In this document: positions 10,262 through 21,885 of the stretch, piece after piece
How the letters are laid out: each line of letters starts with the position of its first letter
Numbering within the stretch: position 1 is the stretch's first letter
DNA from: Liolophura sinensis
Taxonomy: Eukaryota; Mollusca; Polyplacophora; Chitonida; Chitonidae
DNA length: 64,000 nucleotides
Assembly (NCBI RefSeq): GCF_032854445.1
Contig: NC_088301.1
Location: 19,895,808-19,959,807 of the forward strand
Direction: 5' to 3'
Made by a program: the position numbers and the translations under genes
Notes under the pieces: generated by a model
Told to the model about the DNA's origin: nothing
The model's input: the letters and a program-made list of their open reading frames with translations, nothing else
Databases searched by the model: none

Positions 10262-11960
10262 GTGTCTAGGTGCTGTCTTTAAAACCTGGTTGTAAATTAG
10301 AATGGCACTTAGGAGCCACCGTATATAGTGAGGACAGCGTTCCCCGATACTTGCTTCATCGTAGCCGACTACATTGTATTCCAACGAAATCAAACATTAA
10401 ACATTGTTAGAGGAAATGTCTTATTTAAGAGAATCTATTCTTTAAACCACTGTCGATTTCGCCAATATTTCGACCCACGCAAGATGTACAAAAAAGAAAA
10501 AAAAACAACACCAAAAAACAGGACATCTAGGTGATGACTTTTCTTAAATCTTTGAGATCTTAATTTGCTTGTGATAACATTAAAATGTTGTCATAGCTAT
10601 CAGCGTGAATCTAAGCAAAAGTTTCCTTTGTAGTCGTAGATATAAGGAAAGTTACATGACCAATCGTCCTTAAATTCAGTGCTTTTTCAAAACAAGACCC
10701 CTTAATAATCTGGGTTCTTGTATTCTTGTTTGATATATGGTTCTTAAAGGACTTCTTACATGAATAACATGTGCCTCACGTATTTATGCGTCGGCTGAAG
10801 AACGAATGAATATTAATGAACAAACAAATCATTGACTGATTTATAGATTGATTGATGTATATACTGATTGGTGTATAGATTTCATTGATATACATATTGA
10901 TTGTTTTATAGATTAATTGGTGTATAGATTGATTGATGAATAGATTGATTGATGTATAGATTTGATTGATATACAGATTGACTGGTTTATAGATTGATTG
11001 ATGTATAGATTGATAGATGTATAGATTTGATTGATATACAGATTGATTGGTTTATAGATTGATTGGTTTATAGATTGACTGATTTATTTATAGACTATTT
11101 ATAGACTAATCTATTTATAGATTGGTTGATTGTTGCTTAAAGCCCTACTTAAGAATTTCTCTCTTTTACGATGGCGGTGAGATCCATGCGTGGAGGAAAC
11201 CGGAATGCCCAGGGTAAACCACCGACATTTGGACACGACCCACTTCTACACTGAATAAAGGGTAGGCTGGTCAGTTGGTGGTGTGGTCTGTAGGTCGGTC
11301 AATTAGTTTGTGGCTTGGTCATTAAGTAGGCTGCTCAGTTGGTGAAGTGGTCTGTAGGTCGATCAATTAGTTTGTGTCTTGGTCATTAAGTGGGCTGATC
11401 AGTTGGTAATGTGGTCTGTAGGTCGATCAATTAGTTTGTGTCTTGGTCATTAAATAGGCTGATCAGTTGGTGAAGTGGTCTGTAGGTCGATCAATTAGTT
11501 TGTGTCTTGGTCATTAAGTAGGCTGATCAGTTGGTGATGTGGTCTGTAGGCCGGTCAATTAGTTTGTGGCCGGGTCATGAAGTAGGCTGATCAGTTGGTG
11601 AAGTGGTCTGTAGGTCGATCAATCAGTTTGTGTCTTGGTCATTAAGTAGGCTGATCAGTTGGTGATGTGGTCTGTAGGCCGGTCAATTAGTTTGTGGCCG
11701 GGTCATGAAGTAGGCTGATCAGTTGGTGAAGTGGTCTGTAGGTCGATCAATTAGTTTGTGTCTTGGTCATTAAGTAGTCTGAAGAGTTGGCCGTGTGGTA
11801 GGTAGATAGGTAGGTAGGTAGATCAGTCTGTGGTTTGGTCATTAAGAATGCTTATCAGTTGGTCGTGTGATCTGTAGGTAGGTCGACCTACCGATTTTTA
11901 GCAATGTGAAGGTCTATTAGATTGTTGTGCGGTCGACCAGTACATGTAGTTCTACAAGTT
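10262..11960 (+). repeat. Segmental duplication, copy B
   Basis: Partner of 1484-3330, in direct orientation with about 8.8 kb between starts. It includes the non-repetitive part (10262-10830), a GATTGATTGATGTATAGATT-type short-period array (10830-11110), the GGAATGCCCAGGGTAAACC block (11130-11230) and the minisatellite (11250-11900). Confidence 0.8.
11250..11900. repeat. ~62-bp minisatellite, about 10 copies
   Basis: Unit: GGCTGATCAGTTGGTGAAGT, GGTCTGTAGGTCGATCAATT, AGTTTGTGTCTTGGTCATTA, AGTA. Copies here are more uniform than in the other duplication copy, with two sub-variants (GTCGATCAA and GCCGGTCAA) that alternate, which suggests higher-order spread of a two-unit block. Confidence 0.85.
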
Positions 11961-12094
11961 TGGTGATTTCGTTCTTTGGTGATCAGTCGATAGGTCAATA
12001 CGTAATAGGTATTCTGATAAACTGGTGTATGGTGTTATTTGATGTTATACGTAAGTATGCTTGACTTACGTCGGCGGTTAGTTTTGTAGGTGGT

Positions 12095-12420
12095 GCAAAA
12101 TCTGTGCACATATCTTGTATAACGCTGAGGTCACTCGGGTCAAGTGATGAGGCAGGAAGTGAAGAATGTCAGAAAACACAAACAATCCGCCTGAACCTTT
12201 TTTTTTCTCTGAATAATTGATAAAGTATGCACAATATGATTCTACCGGACACCTAAAACGTTTTTATCGCTGAATTCTTGTTAAATAGTTCCGCGAGAGG
12301 ATACCGGTGATGATGATAAACCTCAACCAGTGCGTCACAAAGTTTGTCTAGTGGTGGCAGTGATGTAGGCGAGCGGTCATAGAGAGCGGCACATGCATTG
12401 TAAGACGTATGCTGTCGATC
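12095..12420 (-). mobile_element. Short TIR element (non-autonomous DNA transposon family)
   Basis: The right end, read in reverse, is GTGCCGCTCTCTATGACC...CACTGCCACCACTAGACAAA. It matches the left end of the element at 61227 (GTGCTCTCTATGTTCAC...CACTGCCACCACTAGACAAG). The inner block GAGGTCACTCGGGTCAAGTG plus ATGAGGCAGGAAGTGA matches the reverse of 61850-61900. The other end is poorly preserved. Confidence 0.55.
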
Positions 12421-13205
12421 GCCCCGGGAGCGGCACGTGCACTGTAAGAAGTACATGTACATGTATGGTATTACGTTGACCGCCTTGGGAACATTGAAAG
12501 CAGAGGAATCTTGAAAATTGTCCTGTGTGATTATGGTTTTGAACCCACATTTTGTGTGACCCTGTGTGAGATTGAAGGGCACGCGCCTTTACCACTCGAC
12601 CAACGTTAATTCTAGCCTCCAGCAGGACTGAAGAGAGCACGCTCTGTGACGCGATACTAACTTTTTCATGTTGTGACCCAGTAGACACAGAAGGATAGGA
12701 AGGTTTCTTTCAGCCAGATAATCATACTCAGCTATCTGTAAAAGTAGTCATACTCGCTCTCAAAATTGCCTTTAGTCAATGACACGTAACAACACAAACT
12801 CTACACATCGATATATTGGAAGTTCATATTCTTTGCAAAAATAATGAATTTAGAACACTTTTTCTTATTCATAATGTTAAACTGCATAAGTACAGTTTCG
12901 ACGCTAAGAACACATTGCCCGGAATAACGTCAAAATTATTAAAAAAAAAACAAAAAAAACCCCCAAAAACAAGTGGTATGCTGGGTAAGAATATGGACAT
13001 CCAACACATCGGTGTTTAGAGCTTGTACTGGTGCTTGTCACTGGCTAAAGGCAATTTTGGGAGCGAGTATGCCTGACTTTACACAGAGCTGAGAATATAG
13101 GCGACTGGTTAAAAGTAACAGAGTATAGCAGCCTTGTCCGACTTTACATAAAACATAGCAATTTTTTTCTTGAGGTTATACCCGGTATATTGATATGCTG
13201 GGGGG

Positions 13206-13206
<1 letters not shown>
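12421..13206. other. Intergenic, no gene seen
   Basis: Two overlapping reverse open frames extend from the TIR element into this stretch but have no recognisable content. A-rich patches occur at 12940-12970. Confidence 0.4.

Positions 13207-13291
<85 letters not shown>
13207..13291. repeat. (TA)n microsatellite
   Basis: Two runs of TA/AT dinucleotides separated by a short ATTATATTATA interruption. The reverse-strand open frame rich in Tyr-Ile across it is an artefact of the repeat. Confidence 0.95.
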
Positions 13292-13294
<3 letters not shown>

Positions 13295-14434
13295 CACACA
13301 GTGTTCACTCCGCTTTAATTGTAGCGTGAGGCAAAACAACCGGACAGACAACTCTGAATACATGACTCATTTGATGCCTTCTTACGATACTACAGGGGCC
13401 TTTAATCGACCTGGAAACCTGTTTTTTTGAAAGATAAATTGAAAACGTTTTCTCTATTGTGTAGACATTTTATACGCATCATATTAATTGGGTTTATATG
13501 CAAGGTGCATTAATATATACACGATTGCTTGCATCGAACTATTTGGATTACAGAGTATAAAGAATGCCATTGACGAATGGCGTATCCTAGGCATAATACA
13601 GCTTCTTTCAATCAGTCGATCAAGAAATGAGTGTCTGGAATAGATACTTGGGGCTTGAATCAAAAGATTCTCAAAATTTCCAAAATTACAGAAAAGCAAA
13701 TGTACACTCTATAAACGACGCCATAGAAAAATTGCACATCCACAGTAACATGCGTAAGGCTGATACACGTGTCATTGTGCAACTCGATGTATTACACAAA
13801 TTACACGATTTGTGAGTTGTTACGTGGTACACAAAATTGCGTGCGTGTGCATTTTTGCAACAAACTGTGCATTGTTCGCATTCTGTAGTTCTGGACGAGT
13901 ATCCTTGCTAACAGACTTTGAGGTATTTGAGGTATAAAATATCAGATACTATTATATGTGCATAGACAACTCCATTAGGCACATACTATATCAATTATTA
14001 TATACATATGTGTACATATAAAGCTTTGTGCTCAAGAATAGTCATACTAAAAATAAAACAAAATCACATCGTTTTTAAACAGGAAATTGATTTTATACAT
14101 TGTATAATGATTGACTGCAAACTTGAAACACAGGACCTGTCTTACGTTTACACTCTAACTTCAAACCTAATGAACAATCAGTAACAATCAGAAGACATCA
14201 GTTTTTCACTTTATGAAGACTGGAACCTTGTCATTTCACCCCTTTCAACGCTGCACATAACTTTCGTAAAATTTGGCACAAGCTGAGCGGTAAACATTAT
14301 TGTTTTCATTCACTTATTCAAGTATTTAAAGTAAGTTTTTTAAATCCGAAATGTCTGAATCACAATTTTTCTGTGTACAGAATGTTATTTCAACTCATCT
14401 TTCGTGAACAATCTTTCAAACGTTATACTGGTTT
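13292..14434. other. Intergenic, no gene seen
   Basis: No recognisable gene. A 62-codon forward frame at 13627-13815 has no known motif and no coding support. Confidence 0.4.
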
Positions 14435-14862
14435 GTCACTTGCTTACCGTTACTCGGTGTTTCTTCATCGACATAACGCCTTAATGATAAGTCACTTGTT
14501 TACCGTTACTCGGTGTTTCTTCATCGACATAACACTTTAATGATAAGTCACTTGTTTACCGTTCCTCAGTGTTTCTTCATCGACATAACGCCTTAATGAT
14601 AAGTCACTTGTTTACCGTTACTCGGTGTTTCTTCATCGACATAACGCCTTAATGATAAGTCACTTGTTTACCGTTACTCGGTGTTTCTTCATCGACATAA
14701 CGCCTTAATGATAAGTCACTTGTTTACCGTTACTCGGTGTTTCTTCATCGACATAACGCCTTAATGATAAGTCACTTGTTTACCGTTACTCGGTGTTTCT
14801 TCATCGACATAACGCCTTAATGATAAGTCACTTGTTTACCGTTCCTCAGTGTTTCTTGATCG
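14435..14862. repeat. 56-bp tandem array starting at the sHSP stop codon
   Basis: Units start at 14435, 14491, 14547, 14603, 14659, 14715, 14771 and 14827, exactly 56 bp apart. Each contains GTCACTTGTTTACCGTTACT, CGGTGTTTCTTCATCGACAT and AACGCCTTAATGATAA. The last, partial unit is the 3' end of the minus-strand sHSP gene (its Lys-Lys-His-stop). The array therefore copies the end of the reading frame together with the first 3' UTR bases. Confidence 0.92.
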
Positions 14863-15790
14863 GTATCGTCTTATCGCTGTCGTCTTTGAAAGGCGCCGTG
14901 ATGATTAGCTTTCCTTCGCTGTTTAGTTTTGACGACATTTTATCGGAGTCCACGTCTCTTGGAACAAAAAAATTCCGGGTGAGTGACTTTGTTGTGATTC
15001 TTCCCGTGAAACTGTCTTTGTTTTCCTGGTTACCAATCACAGTAAGACTGTTGTCATTCAATTTGACCTCAATACTCTCCGGCTTATAGTCTCTCATGTC
15101 AACCTCCAACTGGAATGGTTTCCGCGGATCAGATTTTTGCTCCTTCTTGACTGTCGTAGACACACGGATTTCTCTAGTGCCGTCCGTCGAATCACCGTTG
15201 GTGATGTCTTCTACTTTTTTGCTCTGTTCGCTCTTGACGTTCTCGGCGGCCTCTCGCTTAATGGACATCCCTTGGGTTTTCTCCTCAGGGCGGGACACGC
15301 TGGAATCTTTGGTCTGCTCCTCTTCTTCCTCTTGGAGGAAAGGCGCTGTGAGGATGAGAATTCCGGCATCCGTCATGTTGGCCGTGATTTCGTCCGGGTT
15401 CACATCGTCCGGGATGGCGATCGTCCTTCTCTTCTCCCGTATATCCTGGTCATCCTCACTGCCCTCTTTGTGGACACAGGTGATCTGGATTTTATCCTCA
15501 GTGACGTTCAGGGACACTTCCTCTGGGGAGAATCCCGTACATACGATCCTCTCCGTCCATTCCGTCTTCTCCGGTTCTATGTTGGACACGTGCATATGCT
15601 GGTTCCATAAGCCCATCGTATCGCCCATGTACGGATCGAAGTCGAAATCGTGGTGTGGAAGAAGCCCGCTGTGGTGGTAGGTCACCCCCGGGGTACGGTG
15701 GGTGGTGACCTTGTAACTGGTGGTACGCCTGGGCGCATACCGTCTTGGGGTGCGCCGGTAACCCACGAATGAAACAGGCACGCTAAACAT
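14846..15790 (-). CDS. Small heat shock protein with two alpha-crystallin domains
   Basis: Intronless 314-residue ATP-independent chaperone of the alpha-crystallin/Hsp20 family, expected to hold unfolding proteins in the cytosol. Residues 1-75 form an Arg/Tyr/His-rich N-terminal arm starting MFSVPVSFVGYRR. ACD1 spans about 76-151 (TEWTERIVCTGFSPEEVSLN through ILILTAPF). Residues 152-223 form a charged Glu/Lys/Ser linker. ACD2 spans about 224-302 (PFQLEVDMRDYKPESIEVKL through KLIITAPF). The C-terminal tail holds an I-P-I motif (309-311), the I-x-I type used in oligomer assembly. The start agrees with the MFSVPISFVG start of the divergent paralogue at 19151. Most animal sHSPs have one ACD; two are known in some flatworm proteins. 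Confidence 0.93.
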   Translation of the reverse strand: MFSVPVSFVGYRRTPRRYAPRRTTSYKVTTHRTPGVTYHHSGLLPHHDFDFDPYMGDTMGLWNQHMHVSNIEPEKTEWTERIVCTGFSPEEVSLNVTEDKIQITCVHKEGSEDDQDIREKRRTIAIPDDVNPDEITANMTDAGILILTAPFLQEEEEEQTKDSSVSRPEEKTQGMSIKREAAENVKSEQSKKVEDITNGDSTDGTREIRVSTTVKKEQKSDPRKPFQLEVDMRDYKPESIEVKLNDNSLTVIGNQENKDSFTGRITTKSLTRNFFVPRDVDSDKMSSKLNSEGKLIITAPFKDDSDKTIPIKKH

Positions 15791-15869
15791 ACTGGCGTCA
15801 GTGTATAACTCTTAACACTACGGTATACGCTTGAATAGTACAACAGTCCAAGTGAAATGTGAACATTAG

Positions 15870-15940
15870 ACTATGTGCTCACGAATTTATACTTTATTAT
15901 ATTTCTGGGCCTTTCTCGAGTGATCCCCACGTGCGGGGAT
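15870..15940 (-). promoter_or_regulatory. sHSP promoter: TATA, HSE-like triplets, CACGTG
   Basis: Reading toward the gene, CACGTG (15928-15933, inside CCCCACGTGCGGGG) is followed by inverted 5-bp heat-shock-type units (TTC at 15903-15905 and 15913-15915, GAG at 15918-15920 on the plus strand) and then a TATAAA (reverse of 15886-15891) about 95 bp before the ATG. The order matches the promoters at 24660 and 31170. Function is inferred. Confidence 0.6.
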
Positions 15941-17416
15941 ATAAATATGCATCAACCTGTTGATTAATTTAAAAGGACCGGTTCCAGTGAGTGGGTATAG
16001 ATATAGGGGGTAGGTACATACCACTGAATATCGGTGGGTTCTAGCCTTTCTTCACAACACGACGTCATGCGCCAGTATCTTCTAGCACTTTCTAAGTACC
16101 GTGAACTCTTATCCATTAAAAAGCTGACCTGTATTAACTCTTGTTTTCTTAGCCGTTCAGAAAAATGCAGTCCGCCTATCGCCAAGCCGCCTCAGCAAGT
16201 CACTCGATTGGAATGTTGATAAAATTCTATACTTTTGCCTCGCCTTGCTCATCTACGAAAGCAGTAACAATTAATATGACCTTAATAACAAACAACAACT
16301 CCCTCCGGGATGATTTCAAGGCGTCAGTCAAATGTCATTTCAATTTAAACTTTATAAAATTATATGCAGCTCAAGCTAGGTTAATCCTTTATTAATAAGG
16401 GAACAGAAAACAGGTTTTCATAAAGACCCGTATAGCTGCATGAATTAATTTTAAACAGATCACTGTGTAAACAGAGCACTATATATATACGATTCACTCA
16501 GTGGTTTCAAATTTAACATGCAGCTTACTGGACATTAAAATATAACACAAACTTCTGATGGGCGTGGGTTTTTTCGGGCTCTCTCCGCTTTCCTTCCACC
16601 ATAAGTGAAATATTCTTGAATATGGCGTAAAACATTAATCAAATAAATAAATTAAAATATAAGATACATGCACGAAGATAACAGTAGGAAAGTTGCTATA
16701 CACAAAGAATAACTTCAACACTGATAAAACAGTAATTATATTCCAACTGTCAGAACGTTTGAACTGAGGAACTCGTTATTATATCAGATGGTTTGGAGCT
16801 GACTGGCGTTGTGTTTGTTGGTGATGCATTACATATGGCGGTAGGGAACGATCAACAACTGATTCAGTAAGAGATGCAGAGATTCGAACAAGTGAGCTTT
16901 TGGGCTTCAATCTGTATATAGTCTTAACTTTAAAACAGTTCACTGCGTTAAACTCGATACTTTAGGAATTTTATCTTAATACTTAGAGTTGTCTTAGACT
17001 ACAAAAACAAGATTGAAAATTAAGGCAGGGGTTCAACTCTAAGCTAAATAATAATACCACCAGTTAAGACTTTGACTTAATTCTATATCAGACAGATTTG
17101 TGATCCTTGCATGGGCTATATAGATGTACCGACTACTTGTAGGTACATGAAACTATATTACCATTAAAAACGCTGTCATCTCACCACGACACATGAAAGA
17201 AACCTAATCAACCATGTGCAATGATTTTATGAAACAATAAAAACTCACCTGCACAAATATACCTGCATAACGGCATTCCTTCGTGTACATATTCTCTATA
17301 TATTTTAGAGCTTTATGAAATGTATTCAGGCTATTGTACATTCAATTTAAAAACCCACATTTCGCTAAAAATCAATTCATCCCGGCGATAGAACCATATT
17401 TTCGGCCTGATTTGAC

Positions 17417-17417
<1 letters not shown>
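15941..17417. other. Intergenic between divergent sHSP genes
   Basis: Contains a degraded SINE family 1 fragment (16560-16655). Nothing else recognised. The intergenic region of the head-to-head sHSP pair continues through the arrays to about 18990. Confidence 0.5.
16560..16655 (+). mobile_element. SINE family 1, degraded 3' fragment
   Basis: GGGCGTGGGTTTTTTCGGGC, CCACCATAAGTGAAATATTC, TTGAATATGGCGTAAAACAT and AATCAAATAAATAAAT are diverged forms of the family 1 core and tail. Confidence 0.7.

Positions 17418-17473
<56 letters not shown>
17418..17473. repeat. (TA)n microsatellite
   Basis: Uninterrupted TA dinucleotides of about 55 bp. Confidence 0.95.
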
Positions 17474-17476
<3 letters not shown>

Positions 17477-17664
17477 CGGGCAGAAAATTATGTGGTGTCG
17501 TGGTGAGATGTATATGTGCAGTTATACGTTTAATTTTCCTTTTTTATTAATTTTTGAGAGAGTGCCTTGCAGTCTATGAAATACAGTTATATTTATTGAT
17601 CAGTTTGATTGACTCCAAATGTTGTTTATAATATGTGTATACATGACATCGATCAAAATTAAGC

Positions 17665-18335
17665 ACTATATACTTCGGGTACCAACAGAATTGGCTGTCA
17701 CTTACAGAAATCACGTATATATGCATGTAGGCACTATATACAAGAGGGACAAACAGAATTGGCTGTCACCTACAGAAATCACATATATATGCATGTAGGC
17801 ACTATATACAAGGGGGACAAACAGAATTGGCTGCCACCTACAGAAATCAGATATATATGCATGTAGGCACTATATACAAGGGGGACAAACAGAATTGGCT
17901 GTCACCTACAGAAATCACGTATATATGCATGTAGGCACTATATACAAGGGGGACAAACAGAATTGGCTGTCACCTAAAAAAATCACGTATATATGCATGT
18001 AGGCACTATTAATAAGAGGGACAAGCAGAACTGCTTGTCACCTAAAGAAATCATGTATATATGCATGTAGGCACTATATACAAGCAAGACAAACAGAATT
18101 GGCTGTCACCCACAGAAATCACGTATATATGCATGTAGGCACTATATACAAGAGGGACAAACAGAATTGGCTGTCACCTACAGGAGACACGTATATATGT
18201 ATGTAGACATTATATACAAGAGGGACAAACAGAATTGGCTGTCACCTACAGAAATCATGTATATATGCATGTAGGCGCTATATACAAGAGGATAAACAAA
18301 ATTTTCTGTCACCTACAGAAATCACGTATATGTAA
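17665..18335. repeat. 68-bp tandem array, about 9.5 copies
   Basis: Unit: GCATGTAGGCACTATATACA, AGGGGGACAAACAGAATTGG, CTGTCACCTACAGAAATCAC, GTATATAT. Copies drift, with the most divergent at the right end. Confidence 0.9.
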
Positions 18336-18994
18336 AAGAACTTTTACGTACGCCACATAGATTATATCAACACAAAAGCAAATATATACGAGATGCTTTG
18401 CTTTTCGCCTTTCCTTACACAGTATCTTCAGTTCATGTACTTGAAAACACCTACAGGAGAGGCCTACATACCATTTGTATAAAGTTGACTCATTCTTACG
18501 TTATAACACAAAGATCGTCGTAAGCCCAAGTTAATTCATAGTACTGTAGTGTGTGTAAATTTTCGTCCGTTTGACTGACAGGTCTATAACAAGAGCTTTC
18601 TACGCGGGACAATTGTAATGCTGGCGACAAAAAAAAACAAAAAAACTCACCAGTCAAGTTTAGGGAATGGCGATGAATTATACACATTCACGCAGCTTGA
18701 CCATACAGCATTCCAGTTTACTGACTCGGTAACACTCGTAGATATCAATGAGAGGGATAAATAAATGCTTTTTTAATTTTGTGGAAAAGAAAAGCCTCGA
18801 ATAGGCTGTGTCCAGGTATGACACGTGTTTATCTATACTGTGGTGATACATACACTCGTACCTGTGCATCATGGAATATACGAGAACATTTTACAGTAGT
18901 GCACCACTCATTCATGACCTGCCGCAGGCGTCCTATACTGGTTTAAGCCCCTTAAACACAAATCATTAGAAACTAAGGAAGCGATCTGTAGGCG

Positions 18995-19045
18995 GGGTAA
19001 AACATCCAGAAGTAGCCAGAACACACAAATCGGTATAAATAAGCT
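18995..19045 (+). promoter_or_regulatory. sHSP promoter: TATA and gapped HSE-like units
   Basis: GGTATAAATAAGC (about 19031-19043) lies about 110 bp before the ATG. Upstream CCAGAAGTAGCCAGAAC has GAA units 10 bp apart (19009-19011 and 19019-19021), the spacing of a gapped heat shock element. Weaker than the other three promoters, and no CACGTG is seen. Confidence 0.5.
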
Positions 19046-19150
19046 GTCAGCTAGTAGGACTGTCACATTTCACGATACATTGGAAAACAAGCCTGTAGAG
19101 AGAGAGAAAGAGAGAAAAAAAAGTTGTTGCAGAAGTCAAAAGCGACAGAC

Positions 19151-19738
19151 ATGTTCAGTGTACCAATATCGTTTGTTGGATTCCCAGGGGAGCCGAGGCG
19201 TTACCCACGGGGTCATACCTCATACAGGGTCACCACCCACCGTTCCCCGGGAGGATTCACTTACCACGAGTCCGGATTACCCCATCACGCCATCGACCTG
19301 GACCCATTTATGCGGGCGCCCGCAAGCGTGTGGAGTCAAGGGTACGTACCAAAGAAACCGACAGAGTGGACGGACAGCGTCGTCTGCACAGGCTTCGCAC
19401 AGGACGAGGTTTCTTTAAAAGTTTCGTCGGACAAAGTATTCGTTCGCTGCTTTCACAAAGACGGAGACGAGGAAAACTACGACTCTCAAGAGAAAAAGAT
19501 GACGGTAAAGATTCCTGATGACGTCGAATCTGGGGACATAAAAGCCGAAATGTCGGAGGGTGGGACGTTGACGTTAAAAGCGCCCTACGTCCAGATAGAA
19601 GAGGCGCCGAACGACGCCGGTGCTAACCAAGATGGCGGAGAAAAATCATCATCTTCGGAAGAGAAACAAGAAAAGAGCAAAGACAAAAAATCCACCAAAA
19701 AGGATGGCACGACGAGTATTAAAATAAGCAGGAGCTGA
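19151..19738 (+). CDS. Small heat shock protein, single alpha-crystallin domain
   Basis: Intronless, 195 residues. The N-terminal arm MFSVPISFVGFPGEPRRYPR is close to the 14846-15790 gene, which fixes the start at 19151 rather than a Met nine codons upstream. One ACD spans about 70-146 (TEWTDSVVCTGFAQDEVSLK through TLTLKAPY). A Ser/Glu/Lys-rich tail ends GTTSIKISRS, containing an I-K-I at 190-192. The end aligns with the linker of the two-ACD paralogue (DGTREIRVS), so this protein stops where the paralogue continues into ACD2. No ACD2 remnant is visible in the following 300 bp. Divergent orientation to the 15790 gene. Confidence 0.92.
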   Translation: MFSVPISFVGFPGEPRRYPRGHTSYRVTTHRSPGGFTYHESGLPHHAIDLDPFMRAPASVWSQGYVPKKPTEWTDSVVCTGFAQDEVSLKVSSDKVFVRCFHKDGDEENYDSQEKKMTVKIPDDVESGDIKAEMSEGGTLTLKAPYVQIEEAPNDAGANQDGGEKSSSSEEKQEKSKDKKSTKKDGTTSIKISRS

Positions 19739-21589
19739 ACTTAAAGACACGACAATGACATTTTAGTTGTGACCAAATGAACTTCTTGTCATATCTTTTC
19801 ACATCCTGGCAGCTTATCTAACATAAATCATCCAGGAACGACTTTTGTAAACAAATTAATTTACATGTACTGTGTCAAGAACAGCTGTAGCGAAATGCCA
19901 GATGTACCAGATTATATGTAAGTCATATACGCATGTCGTCATGGACTGACGCCTTACTGCATATGACACTTCAAAATATCATCGCAATTTTTATATATAA
20001 ACTCTTGTTTGCGGAGACGTGTTGGAAACTTAATACCAACCTACCAAGCCGATGTGCGACTTCGACGTCTGTAAGCATGAAATATCAGAAGACTTCGTGA
20101 TCTCCGTATTGTTATAATCCTGTAGGCGTATCCTAGCTGAGGACTATATATATATGTTGACAGCTCAGAACGTGTGTATACAGATGACTTACACGTTGTC
20201 GTCAATCACTTATTAGAATGTACAGTAAAGATGGAGAATACCAAATGTGATCTCGCTGTACCCACCAAAGCCGACATCGGTAAAGTATTTCATCTATATG
20301 TATATAAATGCATATACTCTCTGAAAGGAATTGTGTTAAAAAAAAATACGCAAGGTGAGCCACAGAGACACAATAATTGTAACAAATTTGCACGGGAACA
20401 TTAACGATGTGTACTTCGCATGCATACATCAGCTTTTTGTACCTAGAGATTTAATCTGTACCAAATTGTGTACTTGTTATACACATCTTGTTTATATAGC
20501 GGGCGGCAGAGCGGTACACATTTGCTTTTTCAGAGTACTGACACTCAAGAGCACGAAGCGATCTTAGACTAAAGTCAGCATTTCAGATCACTTTAAATTT
20601 GTTATTTCTGATACAACGTGGTCAAAATATTACTTGACAGCATAAATTCTATTGACTGCCCAATAAATTTCAGCTAAAATAACGAAAAGGAACATACTAA
20701 ATTTAATGATTAAAATTATGACTTAAGCCTAAGATCGCTTCGTGATTGCGGGGTCTGGTCTGATGATAATAAAAGAAATTGTATTATATTTAAGTTGGGT
20801 TCGAGGTGGAGATCGCGACCTTGAGGAGATCACCTGATTCATCAGTCTTGACAAAACCATAGTAGAACAAGATGATTGTCTAGTCTTCTACACGCATATC
20901 CACATTTACCAAAAATTCATGGATAACCAGCTCGTTTGATAACACGATGTTCATGCGTTTTTTTGTTGTGTAATGAAATGCTCTGTGTGAACAGTAAAGT
21001 CTTCTTTTGTTTGAACTCTTGTGATTTCGGTGTCATGTGTAATTTATATATTTAATTCATTTTTTTAAAGCCAATTACAATATTTCATGTATGGTTTGTG
21101 AACCGTATAGAGTCTGCAATAAACCATGCATATATAGCTCAGTAAGTATAAGGTGATCCAAACTTGATCATGAAATACACGGGGTCGGAGTTCAATCCCA
21201 TACTTGGACTCGGAACTCACAGACTCCATTGCTCTCATTGACCGCAAGGGCTTTGGTGACTATCATGTCAACGCTTCGCAATATTGTTCCATGGTGCCGA
21301 TGGTTGAGAACCTCAACCAGCATCCACGCAATATGCACATGTGCACACACGTGGGGAACTTTGTTAAAAATTCGCCAAAGGTTGGTGGTTTACTCCGGGG
21401 TTTCTGCGACAGCTATAAACGCCACTTGTATTAAAGTCACCTCCAATGGGCAATTAAACAGGAAATTTTTGGAATACGGCGTTAAACAAAAATGACATAA
21501 TTATACACTGGTTACTGTCAGTAACTTGCCCAAGGTCGATGGTTACCCCTACATGGTAACCCGGTCCCCTCCCGCCATAAACAAGTGAC
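19739..21589. other. Intergenic, no gene supported
   Basis: Short frames only. A possible short first exon at 20230-20280 (MENTKCDLAVPTKADI, then GTAAAG) has no partner exon and is not called. Confidence 0.35.
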
Positions 21590-21885
21590 TGCCATTATAT
21601 GTACTCTTTGGGTTTTACGTCGTACATTTTTTCACTTATATGACGACGAGAAGTCATTATGTACATATATACTGTGACTTCATGTAGCAGGGCGAGTCCA
21701 TGCCGCCACTGAAATGTCATGCCGAAAACAAGCACGACATGACACTCCACCCAGTCACTTTATACTGATACCGGGCCATTTTTGAAGTATTTGGTATATG
21801 ACCTGGCCAGGCATTGATGTTCGGTCTCCCGACTTAGAGGCGGACGCTCTAACCATTAGTCCAGCGAAGCGGTCGGCCGCCAGGA
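21590..21885 (-). mobile_element. tRNA-headed SINE (related to family 2)
   Basis: In reverse orientation the head reads CTTCGCTGGACTAATGGTTA then GAGCG, an A-box-like stretch close to the 7855 element. The other end, TTTTACGTCGTACATTTTTT followed by CACTTATATGACGACGAG, is the tail side. The body is diverged. Confidence 0.6.

Noticed and set aside
12253-12688. Two overlapping minus frames of about 105 codons
   Set aside because: They fall on the dispersed TIR element and its flank and show no domain.
13109-13363. Minus frame rich in Tyr-Ile
   Set aside because: Produced entirely by the (TA)n microsatellite.
15096-15680. Plus-strand frames of 194 and 157 codons over the sHSP gene
   Set aside because: Shadows of the minus-strand sHSP coding sequence; no coding features of their own.
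20174-20404. Possible first exon MENTKCDLAVPTKADI with GTAAAG donor
   Set aside because: No downstream exon with matching phase or content could be found.
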